Shown here piece after piece: positions 51,015 through 58,807 of a DNA stretch of 64,000 nucleotides. The notes under the pieces are model-generated. The model was not told the origin of the DNA, searched no databases, and saw only the letters and a program-made list of their open reading frames with translations. The stretch's first letter is position 1, and every line of letters starts with the position of its first letter. Origin of the DNA: CAYXEN01 sp964464035 (GTDB lineage: Bacteria > Krumholzibacteriota > Krumholzibacteriia > WVZY01); NCBI GenBank assembly GCA_964464035.1, contig CAYXEN010000001.1, forward strand, positions 39,534 through 103,533. The letters are read 5' to 3'. The position numbers and the translations under genes are program-made.

Positions 51015-53303
51015 ATGCACATCAAGCTTCTACGCCTTGCACTGCCCATCGTTTTCCTAGCAGCAGGCCTGAGACCGCTTGCCGCCGGGACCCGGAGAGA
51101 CGGCGGCTTCACGCCGAACGTGCGACCGGCCCTCGTCGTACATGCCGCCTCCGGTAAGATCGTCATTGACGGGGACCTTTCGGACGGAGGATGGAAGGGC
51201 GCGGCAAGCGCGGGCGGTTTCACAGAGATCTCCCCCGGCGATCAAGTAAAACCGCAAGTGGATACGAAAGTCCTGATAACCTACGATCATGATCGGTTGT
51301 ACGTGGCTTTCATCGCCGAGGACGAGCCTTCCTCCATCCGTGCATCGTTCAGGGCGCGGGATGATATTTTCTCCGACGATTTCGTAGGCCTCATTCTCGA
51401 TACGTACGACAACGCCGCCTGGGCGTACGAGATTTTCGTGAACCCCTTGGGGGTTCAGGGCGACCTCAGGTGGACACCCCAGGGGGAGGATACAGGGTTC
51501 GACGTCGTGTTCGATGCCGAGGCGAAGATAACGGCCGACGGTTACCAAGTCGAAATGGCGATTCCTTTCAAGAGTCTCCGCTTTCCCGACGAGGAGGAAC
51601 AGGATTGGCGGGTGTCTTTCTTTCGCGTGCGTCCCCGTGACAGCAGGAGACAATACTCGTGGGCGACCGTGAGCAGGGACGATCCCTGCTTCCTCTGCCA
51701 GCTCGGCTATCTCAAGGGCATTCACGGGGTGCGCCCCGGGAGCTCGCTCGAGTTCATTCCGACTCTCGTGGGGTCGCAGTCCGGGGAACTCAAGGATTTC
51801 ACCGATCCGGGGTCGGGCTTCCATAATAACAAGCCCGACGCGGAACCCTCTTTCAGTCTTCGCTACGGATTCACTTCGAGCGTGAGTACCGAGCTTGCGG
51901 TCAATCCGGATTTCAGCCAGGTGGAATCGGACGTGGCCCAGATCGATGTCAACACTACGTTCGCCCTCTACTTTCCGGAGAGACGCCCCTTCTTCCAGGA
52001 GGGAAGCGACCTGTTTCGCACGTGGTGGAATGTCGTTTACACGAGGACTATCAACGATCCTTCGATCGCATTGAAGACGACCGGGAGAACGAGCAGGACG
52101 AGCTTCGTAGCCCTGGCGGCGAGGGACGAGCATACGCCTCTCGTGCTTCCCTTCGAGGAGCAGAGCATAGTGGTGGAAACGGGAAAGAGCTATGCGGGCA
52201 TAATGCGCGGGCGCCGGACTATCAAGGAAGACAGCTACGTCGGAGCGATAGCCACGGGGAGGTGGTACGAGGGAGGCGGCTTCAACGGCGTGATGGGGGC
52301 TGACGGCCTGGCGCGCTTCAGAAAGAATTACATCCTGAAATCACAGATTCTCTGGAGCAAAACGACCGAGCCTGACAAGCCGGCGCTGACCGAAGGAGCC
52401 GGCATCGTAAAGTTCGATAGCGGCAAGCACACGGTGGCCCTGGACGGAGAATCCTTGGAAGGATACGGGATATATGCGGGGTTTGCGCGTTCTGCAAGGC
52501 ACTGGAATTCGAATCTCGATTACATGGACGCATCGCCGACTTTTCGCGCCGACCTCGGGTTTGTCGTCAGGAACGACGATCGGCGCCTGTCGTGGGAAAA
52601 CACTTACATTGTCTACCCGGACAACAAGTGGTTCGACGAGATACGGCCTTACAACAGGATAACCCGCAGGTGGAATTCGCTGAGCGTTCGCAAGGCGCAG
52701 TCGATCGAGAACTGGCTCGAGGTGAGGTTCAAGACCCAGACCAGCGTGAGTGTGGGATACGATTTCAACTCGGAGTTCTTCGGGGGAGTGCACTTCAATG
52801 ACATGAGGCTGTTCTATGCGGAGATGCGAACCGCGTTCAGCGATGCACTGCATTGCGGATTCTGGCTGGGACTCGGGGACAGGATAGCCCGCACGGAGGA
52901 CCCTCCGGCTCTGGGGGAAGGCGGTCATCTCGATGCCTGGGCGACGATAAAACCCATGCAGCAGCTGGTGATCGAGCCTCTGTTGACTTACTCGTCGCTT
53001 TCGCGCAAGGATACGGGCGAAGAAGTGTTCGACGGTTACATACTCAGGACGAAAATCAATTACCAGTTGAACCGGGAGCTGTTCTTCAGGCTCGTGGTGC
53101 AGTACGACGATTTCACGGGTAAACTCGCCATAGAACCGCTCATTACGTACCAGATAAACGCTTTCAGTGTCTTCTATGTAGGCGGGGGAACGAATTATCT
53201 CGACTACCTTCGCTTTCCTCCGGATCCGGGGAGGAAGTACGACGGTTTCAGCCCCACGGAATGGCACGTCTTCTTCAAGTTTCAGTATTTCTTCAGGGTT
53301 TGA
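51015..53303 (+). CDS. CBM9-like/DUF5916 outer-membrane protein
   Basis: 762 residues. Signal peptide (KLLRLALPIVFLAAGLRPLAA). Residues 45-225 are a CBM9-like sandwich (KIVIDGDLSDGGWKGA, LYVAFIAEDEP, VGLILDTYDNAAWAYEIFVNPLGVQGD, YQVEMAIPFKSLRFP). The remainder is DUF5916 with the marker SQVESDVAQIDVNTTFALYFPERRPFFQEGSDLF and a long barrel ending in an aromatic strand (HVFFKFQYFFRV). Such proteins are common in Bacteroidetes-type genomes; proposed functions are uptake or peptidase-like, none proven. Confidence 0.8.
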   Translation: MHIKLLRLALPIVFLAAGLRPLAAGTRRDGGFTPNVRPALVVHAASGKIVIDGDLSDGGWKGAASAGGFTEISPGDQVKPQVDTKVLITYDHDRLYVAFIAEDEPSSIRASFRARDDIFSDDFVGLILDTYDNAAWAYEIFVNPLGVQGDLRWTPQGEDTGFDVVFDAEAKITADGYQVEMAIPFKSLRFPDEEEQDWRVSFFRVRPRDSRRQYSWATVSRDDPCFLCQLGYLKGIHGVRPGSSLEFIPTLVGSQSGELKDFTDPGSGFHNNKPDAEPSFSLRYGFTSSVSTELAVNPDFSQVESDVAQIDVNTTFALYFPERRPFFQEGSDLFRTWWNVVYTRTINDPSIALKTTGRTSRTSFVALAARDEHTPLVLPFEEQSIVVETGKSYAGIMRGRRTIKEDSYVGAIATGRWYEGGGFNGVMGADGLARFRKNYILKSQILWSKTTEPDKPALTEGAGIVKFDSGKHTVALDGESLEGYGIYAGFARSARHWNSNLDYMDASPTFRADLGFVVRNDDRRLSWENTYIVYPDNKWFDEIRPYNRITRRWNSLSVRKAQSIENWLEVRFKTQTSVSVGYDFNSEFFGGVHFNDMRLFYAEMRTAFSDALHCGFWLGLGDRIARTEDPPALGEGGHLDAWATIKPMQQLVIEPLLTYSSLSRKDTGEEVFDGYILRTKINYQLNRELFFRLVVQYDDFTGKLAIEPLITYQINAFSVFYVGGGTNYLDYLRFPPDPGRKYDGFSPTEWHVFFKFQYFFRV

Positions 53304-53335
53304 GGAGCCCTGGCCGTCGCTCGCTTATCCAGGCG

Positions 53336-53475
53336 CTCCGGATCGCCACCGCCCGCTGCCTGGGGCTTGCAGCCGAAGTGCCGCGGGTCCTGCCGACGGC
53401 CCTTCCCACCGTGCTCACTTCGTTGCGCGCGGCGGGAGCCCTGGCCGTCGCCACCCGCTGCTTGGGGCGAGATGT
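53336..53475. repeat. GC-rich intergenic repeat, copies 1 and 2
   Basis: CACCGCCCGCTGCCTGGGGC (53347-53366) is followed by a segment with AGTGCCGCGGGTCCTG, then a second unit GCGGCGGGAGCCC...CCCGCTGCTTGGGGC up to 53469. The same words in the same order occur at 63893-64000, and a shorter relative near 57800-57830. No protein is predicted from it with confidence. Confidence 0.55.
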
Positions 53476-53536
53476 CGGAATTTCGACACTCGGGGGCAAT
53501 GCGAGGGCGCGACTCTTCGGTGTCGAAATTACGACA
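53473..53536. promoter_or_regulatory. two TGTCG-type palindromes upstream of the activator gene pair
   Basis: TGTCGGAATTTCGACA (53473-53488) and TGTCGAAATTACGACA (53521-53536), spaced by 48 bp, both TGTCG-N6-CGACA. A GG-N10-GG sequence at 53681-53694 lies 145 nt after the second but lacks the canonical -12 GC, so its status as a sigma-54 promoter is weak. Confidence 0.45.
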
Positions 53537-53611
53537 CTGTAAGGAAATCATTACACATTTATTCGCATAAAATAATCATTGGTGGGCATACGAAGATTTA
53601 TTAATTTATGA

Positions 53612-53641
53612 TTGACGCAGCACCGCGTGTCGTGATAGAAT
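53612..53641 (+). promoter_or_regulatory. sigma-70-like promoter before the small secreted protein
   Basis: TTGACG (53612-53617), 18 nt, TAGAAT (53636-53641). The 200-nt leader to 53867 holds no gene; it is A+T-rich compared with the repeat upstream. Confidence 0.45.
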
Positions 53642-53866
53642 CACATCATCGCACTACAACCGAGTTGAGCATGAAGCGGCGGACTTTCTATTGGAATGGT
53701 GCTGAAGGAAATGTCCGCGATAAGGTTTTGGATCAGGGCCGGATGCGAATTTCTTGAGCCGACCAAGAATTCGGGCGCTTATCAAATCGTCCCACCCCGT
53801 TATTCTTCTCGATCGCATCTACAAATGGATCCCTACAGTCCTCTCTTTTGAAAGGAGATGATCAGC

Positions 53867-54214
53867 GTGTCTATGTTGCAAAGAACCGGTTCACGTTTAA
53901 TAGCGATCATGGCCGTATCAGTCATGATTCTCGCTCTGGTAACCGTAGTCCATCCCGGGAGCGCGATCGCCAAGCCTAAAGTCGATATACCGCTGAAGCC
54001 GTATATCGAGATGAGAGGGGATGCGGAGGGATTGGGGGGATATAAGTTCAAGAATTACAACTTCCAGGATTACGAAGACAACGAATATTACGATCTTCAT
54101 GGCAATCCCTTGAATTTTTCATCTTCTTACGATTCGGCGCAAGAGCGAAAAACGCGCATAATCCGTATTCTAAATCTATTCATCCTCTATCACTACATAT
54201 TCGTGTCCAGGTAA
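53867..54214 (+). CDS. small secreted protein co-operonic with the sigma-54 activator
   Basis: 115 residues from GTG 53867: AAAGGAG sits 9 nt upstream, whereas the ATG at 53858 lies inside it. Signal peptide (LIAIMAVSVMILALVTVVHPGSAIA). The mature part is short, acidic and Tyr/Asn-rich (YKFKNYNFQDYEDNEYYDLHG) and ends with a hydrophobic RIIRILNLFILYHYIFVSR stretch. No family recognised. 34 nt upstream of the activator gene. May be a signal, pilin-like or surface peptide; this is a guess. Confidence 0.55.
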   Translation: MSMLQRTGSRLIAIMAVSVMILALVTVVHPGSAIAKPKVDIPLKPYIEMRGDAEGLGGYKFKNYNFQDYEDNEYYDLHGNPLNFSSSYDSAQERKTRIIRILNLFILYHYIFVSR

Positions 54215-54248
54215 GCGTATAAACAAAAGAAAGATAGAGGTGATCGCC

Positions 54249-57221
54249 ATGATTAATGAGAAAGAACGAAGCGCTTATAGAGACAGTTTTAATATGGTCA
54301 TTTCAGACCCGGCGTTCTATAGATCGATTAACGAAGGCCAGGAGGCCATTTCGCGCTATGAAAAGCGACTTCTTCGCGAGAAAGAAGGCAGTGAAAATTG
54401 GGTCAACATAAAGATGGGTCTCTTGAGCATAATTTGTAGAAGGTTGGGACTCGTTACCTCTGATGATGGTATTACGAAGGAGCTGGCCCGCATAAGAAAG
54501 TACATAAATGGCAAGCCGGAGCTTGCTTTGAAGCATGAGCTGTTGGAGGCTGAATACCTGTTATATGCGAAACAGGACTTCAATGAAGCAAAAGCAAGAT
54601 TTGAAAAACTGGCCATGAAGTTGAAGCAATCGGAGCATAATCTGTTGTACGGGAACACTAGCATGGCACTCTTCATTATTTCCGTGTGCTTGAACGATGT
54701 GACTCAAGCGGAGGAATATGCCCAAGATTGTCTGAGCATATTCAGGAGATTCGGCAGCCCGATTCTATATGGCTATTGCTTGAATAACTATGGAGTAATG
54801 AAAAAGAAAATATGCGAGTATTCGGAATCCGAAAAGCTCTTTCGAAAAGCCCTGAAGGTTTTCGAAGCGAATGGAGCAATGTGGTGCAAGGTTCTCAGCA
54901 ATAACAATATAGGTATTGTGAAGATGAAATTGGGAGATTACCAGGCAGCGGAATTCTATTTCAATCGAGCAATAGAGCTCATTTCAGTAACAAGCCCGAA
55001 TACAAGACAGTTGCATGAGGTGCAGTTGAATTTGGGACATATCTATTTGCTGCAGCGAAGATTCCATGATGCAAAGCAGCTATTTGATAGACTTCTTGCA
55101 AGCTGCTTCCCCTCAACGCTCTTGAAAACTCGCGCTCTTGCCATGGAATTCCTGGGCGAGCTCTACATGGAGACCGGCGACCTTGAGAAAGCCGAGAAGC
55201 ATCTCACGGAAGCGCAAGAAACAGCCGAGGCGATAGCGCCGGAGAGCGACGTCATGACGGAGGTAAAGAGAAGGCTTGCTCAACTGTTCCTCCTTCAGGG
55301 CGATCTCGCGCGTGCCGAAGACGAGGCTCGCGAGTGCATCCGCATCTGCCTCAAGATAAGAGACAAGCACGAGCTCGGAGCGGTCATGAGAACGTTGGCT
55401 CACATACATCTCGAGCGCGGAGCTGATAGGAAGGCCGAGAGCGCGTTCGAGGCGGGCATCAATATTCTCAAAAGCATAAACGAGGCATATGAGCTCATGC
55501 GCACGTGCCTCGCTTATGGAGAGTACCTCGTTCTGCGCGCGAGAAGAGAAGCCGATATCTACCTCCTGGAGGCCAAGCAGATAGCCTCGAAGCTGGGGAT
55601 CGATTACTACGTCGCTAGGAGCATGATGCTCCTGGGCAGGCATGCGATGAACGACGGCAATCTGAGAGAGGCCAAGGCATACTTGAGCAAGGCCGAAGCG
55701 ATCTGTAACGAATTGCGCGATCCCTGCAGGAAGAAGCTCGCGGCGGGCATAAGATCGGCCGCCCGGGAGCTCGAGAAAGCCGTTCTGAGAGTAGACAACG
55801 ACTCGGTGCAGAAACTCAAAGCTCTCGGAAGGATCTACGAGGAGGCTCGTTTCCCGATGAAGGAAGTGGCTCCGGAGGTGGCTATGGAGGTGGCTCGCAG
55901 CGTCGGATCGGAAAGCCTGTTCCTGGCGATAAGAAGGAATGGACGTTACTGTTTCCCGATCAAGTACAACATTTCCGCGGGTGACGCCGGAGAGATAGTG
56001 AAGAGAATAGATTGCGGCAACGGGAGACGGCTTTTCGGCATCCATTCTCCGTGCATCTACAGGATCGGGGGCGCAAAGCTCATCGGCGTGCCCGGGCGGA
56101 TGGATAAAGGATATGTTCTCTGCACGATAATCGGCGACGACAAGAATGTTTCATCCCAGGAACTGGAATTCCTGATCGCGAGTGCCGAGGCTCTGGAACG
56201 TATCGCGGAGGAACAACCGGATGGAAACACCACGGGCCTCTCCTGGGGGAGCATGGCGAGCAGCTCCCGAAACAAAGGCAAGTTCAAGGACATCATCACG
56301 CGCGATCCGGGGATGATCAAGCTCATAGGAATGGCCGAACGCGCCGCGAAAACCGATGTCCCGATTCTCATCCAGGGAGAGACCGGTGTAGGCAAAGAGC
56401 TCTTCGCCCGGGCGATCCACGCCACGAGCGGCCGCAGGGACCGGAACTTCGTGGCGATAAACACGGGCGGCATTCCCGTCAATTTCCTGGAGAGCGAGCT
56501 CTTCGGCTACGTCAAAGGCGCTTTCACGGGCGCGTGCTCCGATCGCAAGGGTCTCATCGAGGAGGCCCTGGGCGGGACTCTTTTCCTGGACGAAGTAGGG
56601 GAGATGAGCGAGGAACTGCAGGTTAAGCTCCTGCGTCTTCTCGAGAACGGCGAGTACAGGAGGCTCGGTGAGAACAAGGTGCGAAACGCCAACGTGCGGA
56701 TAATATCGGCCACTAACCGCGACATCGAGGCTCTGGTCAAGGGCGGCAGGTTCCGGGAAGACCTTTTCTACCGGCTCTCCACGGTTCGGTTCAACGTCCC
56801 GGCCCTCCGCTTCAGGCGCGGCGACATCGAGCTTCTCGTGAATCGTTTCCTGGAGAGAATGACCTCCGGGATGGGCTGTTCCGGCAGGTTGAGCATAGAC
56901 GTCAAGGCGATGGAAGCCCTCGAACTGTACAGCTGGCCGGGTAACGTTCGGGAACTCCAGAACGAGATCATGCGCATCGTCTCGCTCGTGGGCGACGAGG
57001 AAGTGATCCGCTTCAACATGCTCTCGGAGGGGATCAGGAATTATTTCCGGTCACACAACGAGACGAGCGTTTTCGAGAAAAGCGTGGAACGCTTCGAAAG
57101 GAGACTCATCCTCAAGACCCTCGAGGAGAACGACTGGAACCGCATGCGGGCGGCGGAGCGGATGGGTATTCCACGGACCACTCTCCTGGCCAAGATGAGG
57201 CGGTTGAACATAATAGCATAA
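54249..57221 (+). CDS. TPR-fused sigma-54-dependent transcriptional activator
   Basis: 990 residues from ATG 54249 (AGAGGTG 6 nt upstream; a GTG three codons earlier is inside it). Residues 1-510 carry TPR hairpins (e.g. SESEKLFRKALKVFEANG, GDYQAAEFYFNRAIELI, GDLEKAEKHLTEAQETAEA). About 540-660 form a weak GAF-like region. The AAA+ domain (about 685-925) has Walker A GETGVGKE, GAFTGA (sigma-54 contact, about 756), Walker B GTLFLDEVGEM and the SWPGNVRELQNEI sensor. A Fis-type HTH closes it (RAAERMGIPRTTLLAKMRRL). The first 290 codons are A+T-rich, the rest G+C-rich. The TPR part probably senses a protein or peptide in the cytoplasm. Confidence 0.88.
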   Translation: MINEKERSAYRDSFNMVISDPAFYRSINEGQEAISRYEKRLLREKEGSENWVNIKMGLLSIICRRLGLVTSDDGITKELARIRKYINGKPELALKHELLEAEYLLYAKQDFNEAKARFEKLAMKLKQSEHNLLYGNTSMALFIISVCLNDVTQAEEYAQDCLSIFRRFGSPILYGYCLNNYGVMKKKICEYSESEKLFRKALKVFEANGAMWCKVLSNNNIGIVKMKLGDYQAAEFYFNRAIELISVTSPNTRQLHEVQLNLGHIYLLQRRFHDAKQLFDRLLASCFPSTLLKTRALAMEFLGELYMETGDLEKAEKHLTEAQETAEAIAPESDVMTEVKRRLAQLFLLQGDLARAEDEARECIRICLKIRDKHELGAVMRTLAHIHLERGADRKAESAFEAGINILKSINEAYELMRTCLAYGEYLVLRARREADIYLLEAKQIASKLGIDYYVARSMMLLGRHAMNDGNLREAKAYLSKAEAICNELRDPCRKKLAAGIRSAARELEKAVLRVDNDSVQKLKALGRIYEEARFPMKEVAPEVAMEVARSVGSESLFLAIRRNGRYCFPIKYNISAGDAGEIVKRIDCGNGRRLFGIHSPCIYRIGGAKLIGVPGRMDKGYVLCTIIGDDKNVSSQELEFLIASAEALERIAEEQPDGNTTGLSWGSMASSSRNKGKFKDIITRDPGMIKLIGMAERAAKTDVPILIQGETGVGKELFARAIHATSGRRDRNFVAINTGGIPVNFLESELFGYVKGAFTGACSDRKGLIEEALGGTLFLDEVGEMSEELQVKLLRLLENGEYRRLGENKVRNANVRIISATNRDIEALVKGGRFREDLFYRLSTVRFNVPALRFRRGDIELLVNRFLERMTSGMGCSGRLSIDVKAMEALELYSWPGNVRELQNEIMRIVSLVGDEEVIRFNMLSEGIRNYFRSHNETSVFEKSVERFERRLILKTLEENDWNRMRAAERMGIPRTTLLAKMRRLNIIA

Positions 57222-57289
57222 TAGCATGAGGGTCGCGGTCCTCCAGCGCCGAAGCACGGTCCTCATCCCTTCGCGAAGCGAATCACCGG

Positions 57290-57305
57290 TGTCGAAATCT
57301 TGACA
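57290..57305 (+). promoter_or_regulatory. TGTCG-type enhancer-like palindrome downstream of the activator
   Basis: TGTCGAAATCTTGACA, with 22 bp around it (57285-57306) identical to 27405-27426. It lies 164 nt upstream of the -12 GC of the sigma-54 promoter at 57457. Confidence 0.55.
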
Positions 57306-57456
57306 TCTTGTCCTCGAGCAGTTGCTTGTCTATTTCATATTATGACAAGGTGTTACATCTTCCATCCATCCCGGCCGCTTCTCTCGCGTCGACGCGGGAG
57401 CGATTCAGTGGCATTCATCTTTCTTGAAAACAAGCAGTTACCTGGCCAGCCAAGTA

Positions 57457-57472
57457 TGGCATATTTGTTGCT
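57457..57472 (+). promoter_or_regulatory. sigma-54 promoter in the activator-hydroxylase intergenic region
   Basis: TGGCATATTTGTTGCT: GG (57458-57459), 10 nt, GC (57470-57471), with TTGCT at -12. Expected transcript start about 57483. Confidence 0.6.
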
Positions 57473-57482
57473 CTCTACCTTG

Positions 57483-57730
57483 ACGAACATTCCAATACCT
57501 TCGATAGTTTGCGAATGCCTGACGCTCAGCGGGGGCATCTAGAGCCACTATCTGGGTATTCGGATTTTCTCGGTGAGCGAGTCGGACGCCGGCCGCGTGG
57601 TTCTCGTGTGGTATTCCCCCCCGGTCTTTCATAGACCGTGTATTCGCTTAGCGAATGTTGCGCGAGGCCGCGATCGGTTGGCGGCTCACTGAGGATGTTC
57701 GGGCCCTGCTCTACGAAGCAGGGCTTTTTT
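57483..57730 (+). ncRNA. candidate sigma-54-driven non-coding RNA
   Basis: About 248 nt from the predicted start to an intrinsic terminator. No frame with a ribosome site is convincing. Small hairpins GGTCT/AGACC (about 57634-57648) and ATTCGC/GCGAAT (about 57651-57665) lie in the second half. The distance to the activator stop (57221) and the separate promoter make it unlikely to be that gene's 3' end. Confidence 0.4.
57703..57730 (+). terminator. intrinsic terminator
   Basis: GCCCTGCT/AGCAGGGC (8 bp, 6-nt loop) followed by TTTTTT. Confidence 0.85.
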
Positions 57731-57758
57731 CATGCGGCGGCTCGACATTCCTGATTCA

Positions 57759-57786
57759 TTGACAAAGTGCTTTCTTGTGCTACACT
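57759..57786 (+). promoter_or_regulatory. sigma-70 promoter of the molybdenum hydroxylase operon
   Basis: TTGACA (57759-57764), 16 nt, TACACT (57781-57786), about 90 nt before ATG 57883. A GC-rich repeat fragment lies in the leader. Confidence 0.6.
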
Positions 57787-57882
57787 AAGGTTCCCTCGGA
57801 CCGCCCGCCGCTGCCCGCTTGGGGCCTGCATCGGGCGGGTTTCGGAGTGAACCCCTGTGGAAAACGAGAGAGAACGATTCGG

Positions 57883-58761
57883 ATGATTCCCTTCGATTTC
57901 GAATATCACAGACCCGGCTCGCTGATGGAGGCGGCGAGACTTGCGTCCGATCTGGAGGGCTGCGAATTCCTCTCCGGAGGAACGGATCTCCTCGTCGATT
58001 TCAAGCGGGGGGCCAGGAAGGCGAAGCACGTCGTCTCCATAACGGGGATAGAAGAACTGCACCGTATCGAAGAAGGAGAGGATTCCATAACGATAGGCGC
58101 CTGTTGCACGCACGGCGAAGTGGCCCGGTCGCGTTTGATAAGAGAGGTGTTTCCCGATATCGGCGAGGCGGCCTCGACGATAGGTTCCATCCAGGTGAGA
58201 AACTCGGGCACTATCGGCGGCAACCTCTGCACTGCCGCATCCTGCGCCGACATGGCGCCGCCGCTGCTCACGCGCGGAGCGAAGGTGGTCCTCTTCTCGA
58301 CCGAGGGACAACGGGAGATCCTCGTGGAGGATTTCTTCACCGGCCCGCGCGAAACGGCGAGAAAGCCCTCGGAAATACTCACCAGGATAATCGTTCCTGT
58401 GACGCCGCGCGCCGCGGGGGAGAGCGAAGGCGCGGCCTTCGAGAAGTTCGGACTTCGTGACGGATCCGCCATATCGGTGGTGAGTGTCGCGGTCCGGCTC
58501 GTCCTCGAGGGGGACAGGATGGTTGATGCGAGAATAGCTCTCGGTGCAGTCGCGCCCACGCCGATGCTCGCAGTCTCGGCCTCCGATTTCATCAAGGGCC
58601 GGGAGTGGACCAAGGAAGTCGTGAACGGGACGGCGGCGCTCGCCTCCCGGGAATCCAAACCCATAGACGACGTACGAGGATCCGCGGAGTACCGCCGCCA
58701 CCTTGTCGACGTCTTGACACGCAGGGCGCTCGAGCGGGCTCGCGGGAGGGCGACGGGGTGA
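57883..58761 (+). CDS. FAD-binding subunit of a molybdenum hydroxylase
   Basis: 292 residues from ATG 57883. The two FAD motifs are present: LSGGTDLLVDFKRG (about residue 35) and SIQVRNSGTIGGNLCTAASCAD followed by APPLL (about residues 102-128), typical of the CoxM/XdhB family. C-terminal CO_deh_flav_C domain (KFGLRDGSAISVVSVAVRL, ARIALGAVAPTPMLA). Passes electrons from the Fe-S/Mo subunit to an acceptor. The next gene begins 46 nt downstream, so both form one operon. Confidence 0.9.
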   Translation: MIPFDFEYHRPGSLMEAARLASDLEGCEFLSGGTDLLVDFKRGARKAKHVVSITGIEELHRIEEGEDSITIGACCTHGEVARSRLIREVFPDIGEAASTIGSIQVRNSGTIGGNLCTAASCADMAPPLLTRGAKVVLFSTEGQREILVEDFFTGPRETARKPSEILTRIIVPVTPRAAGESEGAAFEKFGLRDGSAISVVSVAVRLVLEGDRMVDARIALGAVAPTPMLAVSASDFIKGREWTKEVVNGTAALASRESKPIDDVRGSAEYRRHLVDVLTRRALERARGRATG

Positions 58762-58807
58762 AAGCCCGCGTCGACCGGCGATCCAGCGAATACCTTGGAA
58801 GGTCGAA

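Noticed and set aside
53679..53694. Sigma-54 promoter before the small secreted protein
   Set aside because: GG-N10-GG instead of GG-N10-GC; kept only as a note because a sigma-70-like promoter lies nearby.
57353..57632. Small minus-strand frames of 61 and 64 residues in the activator-hydroxylase gap
   Set aside because: No ribosome site and no family similarity; they lie opposite the predicted sigma-54 promoter and RNA.
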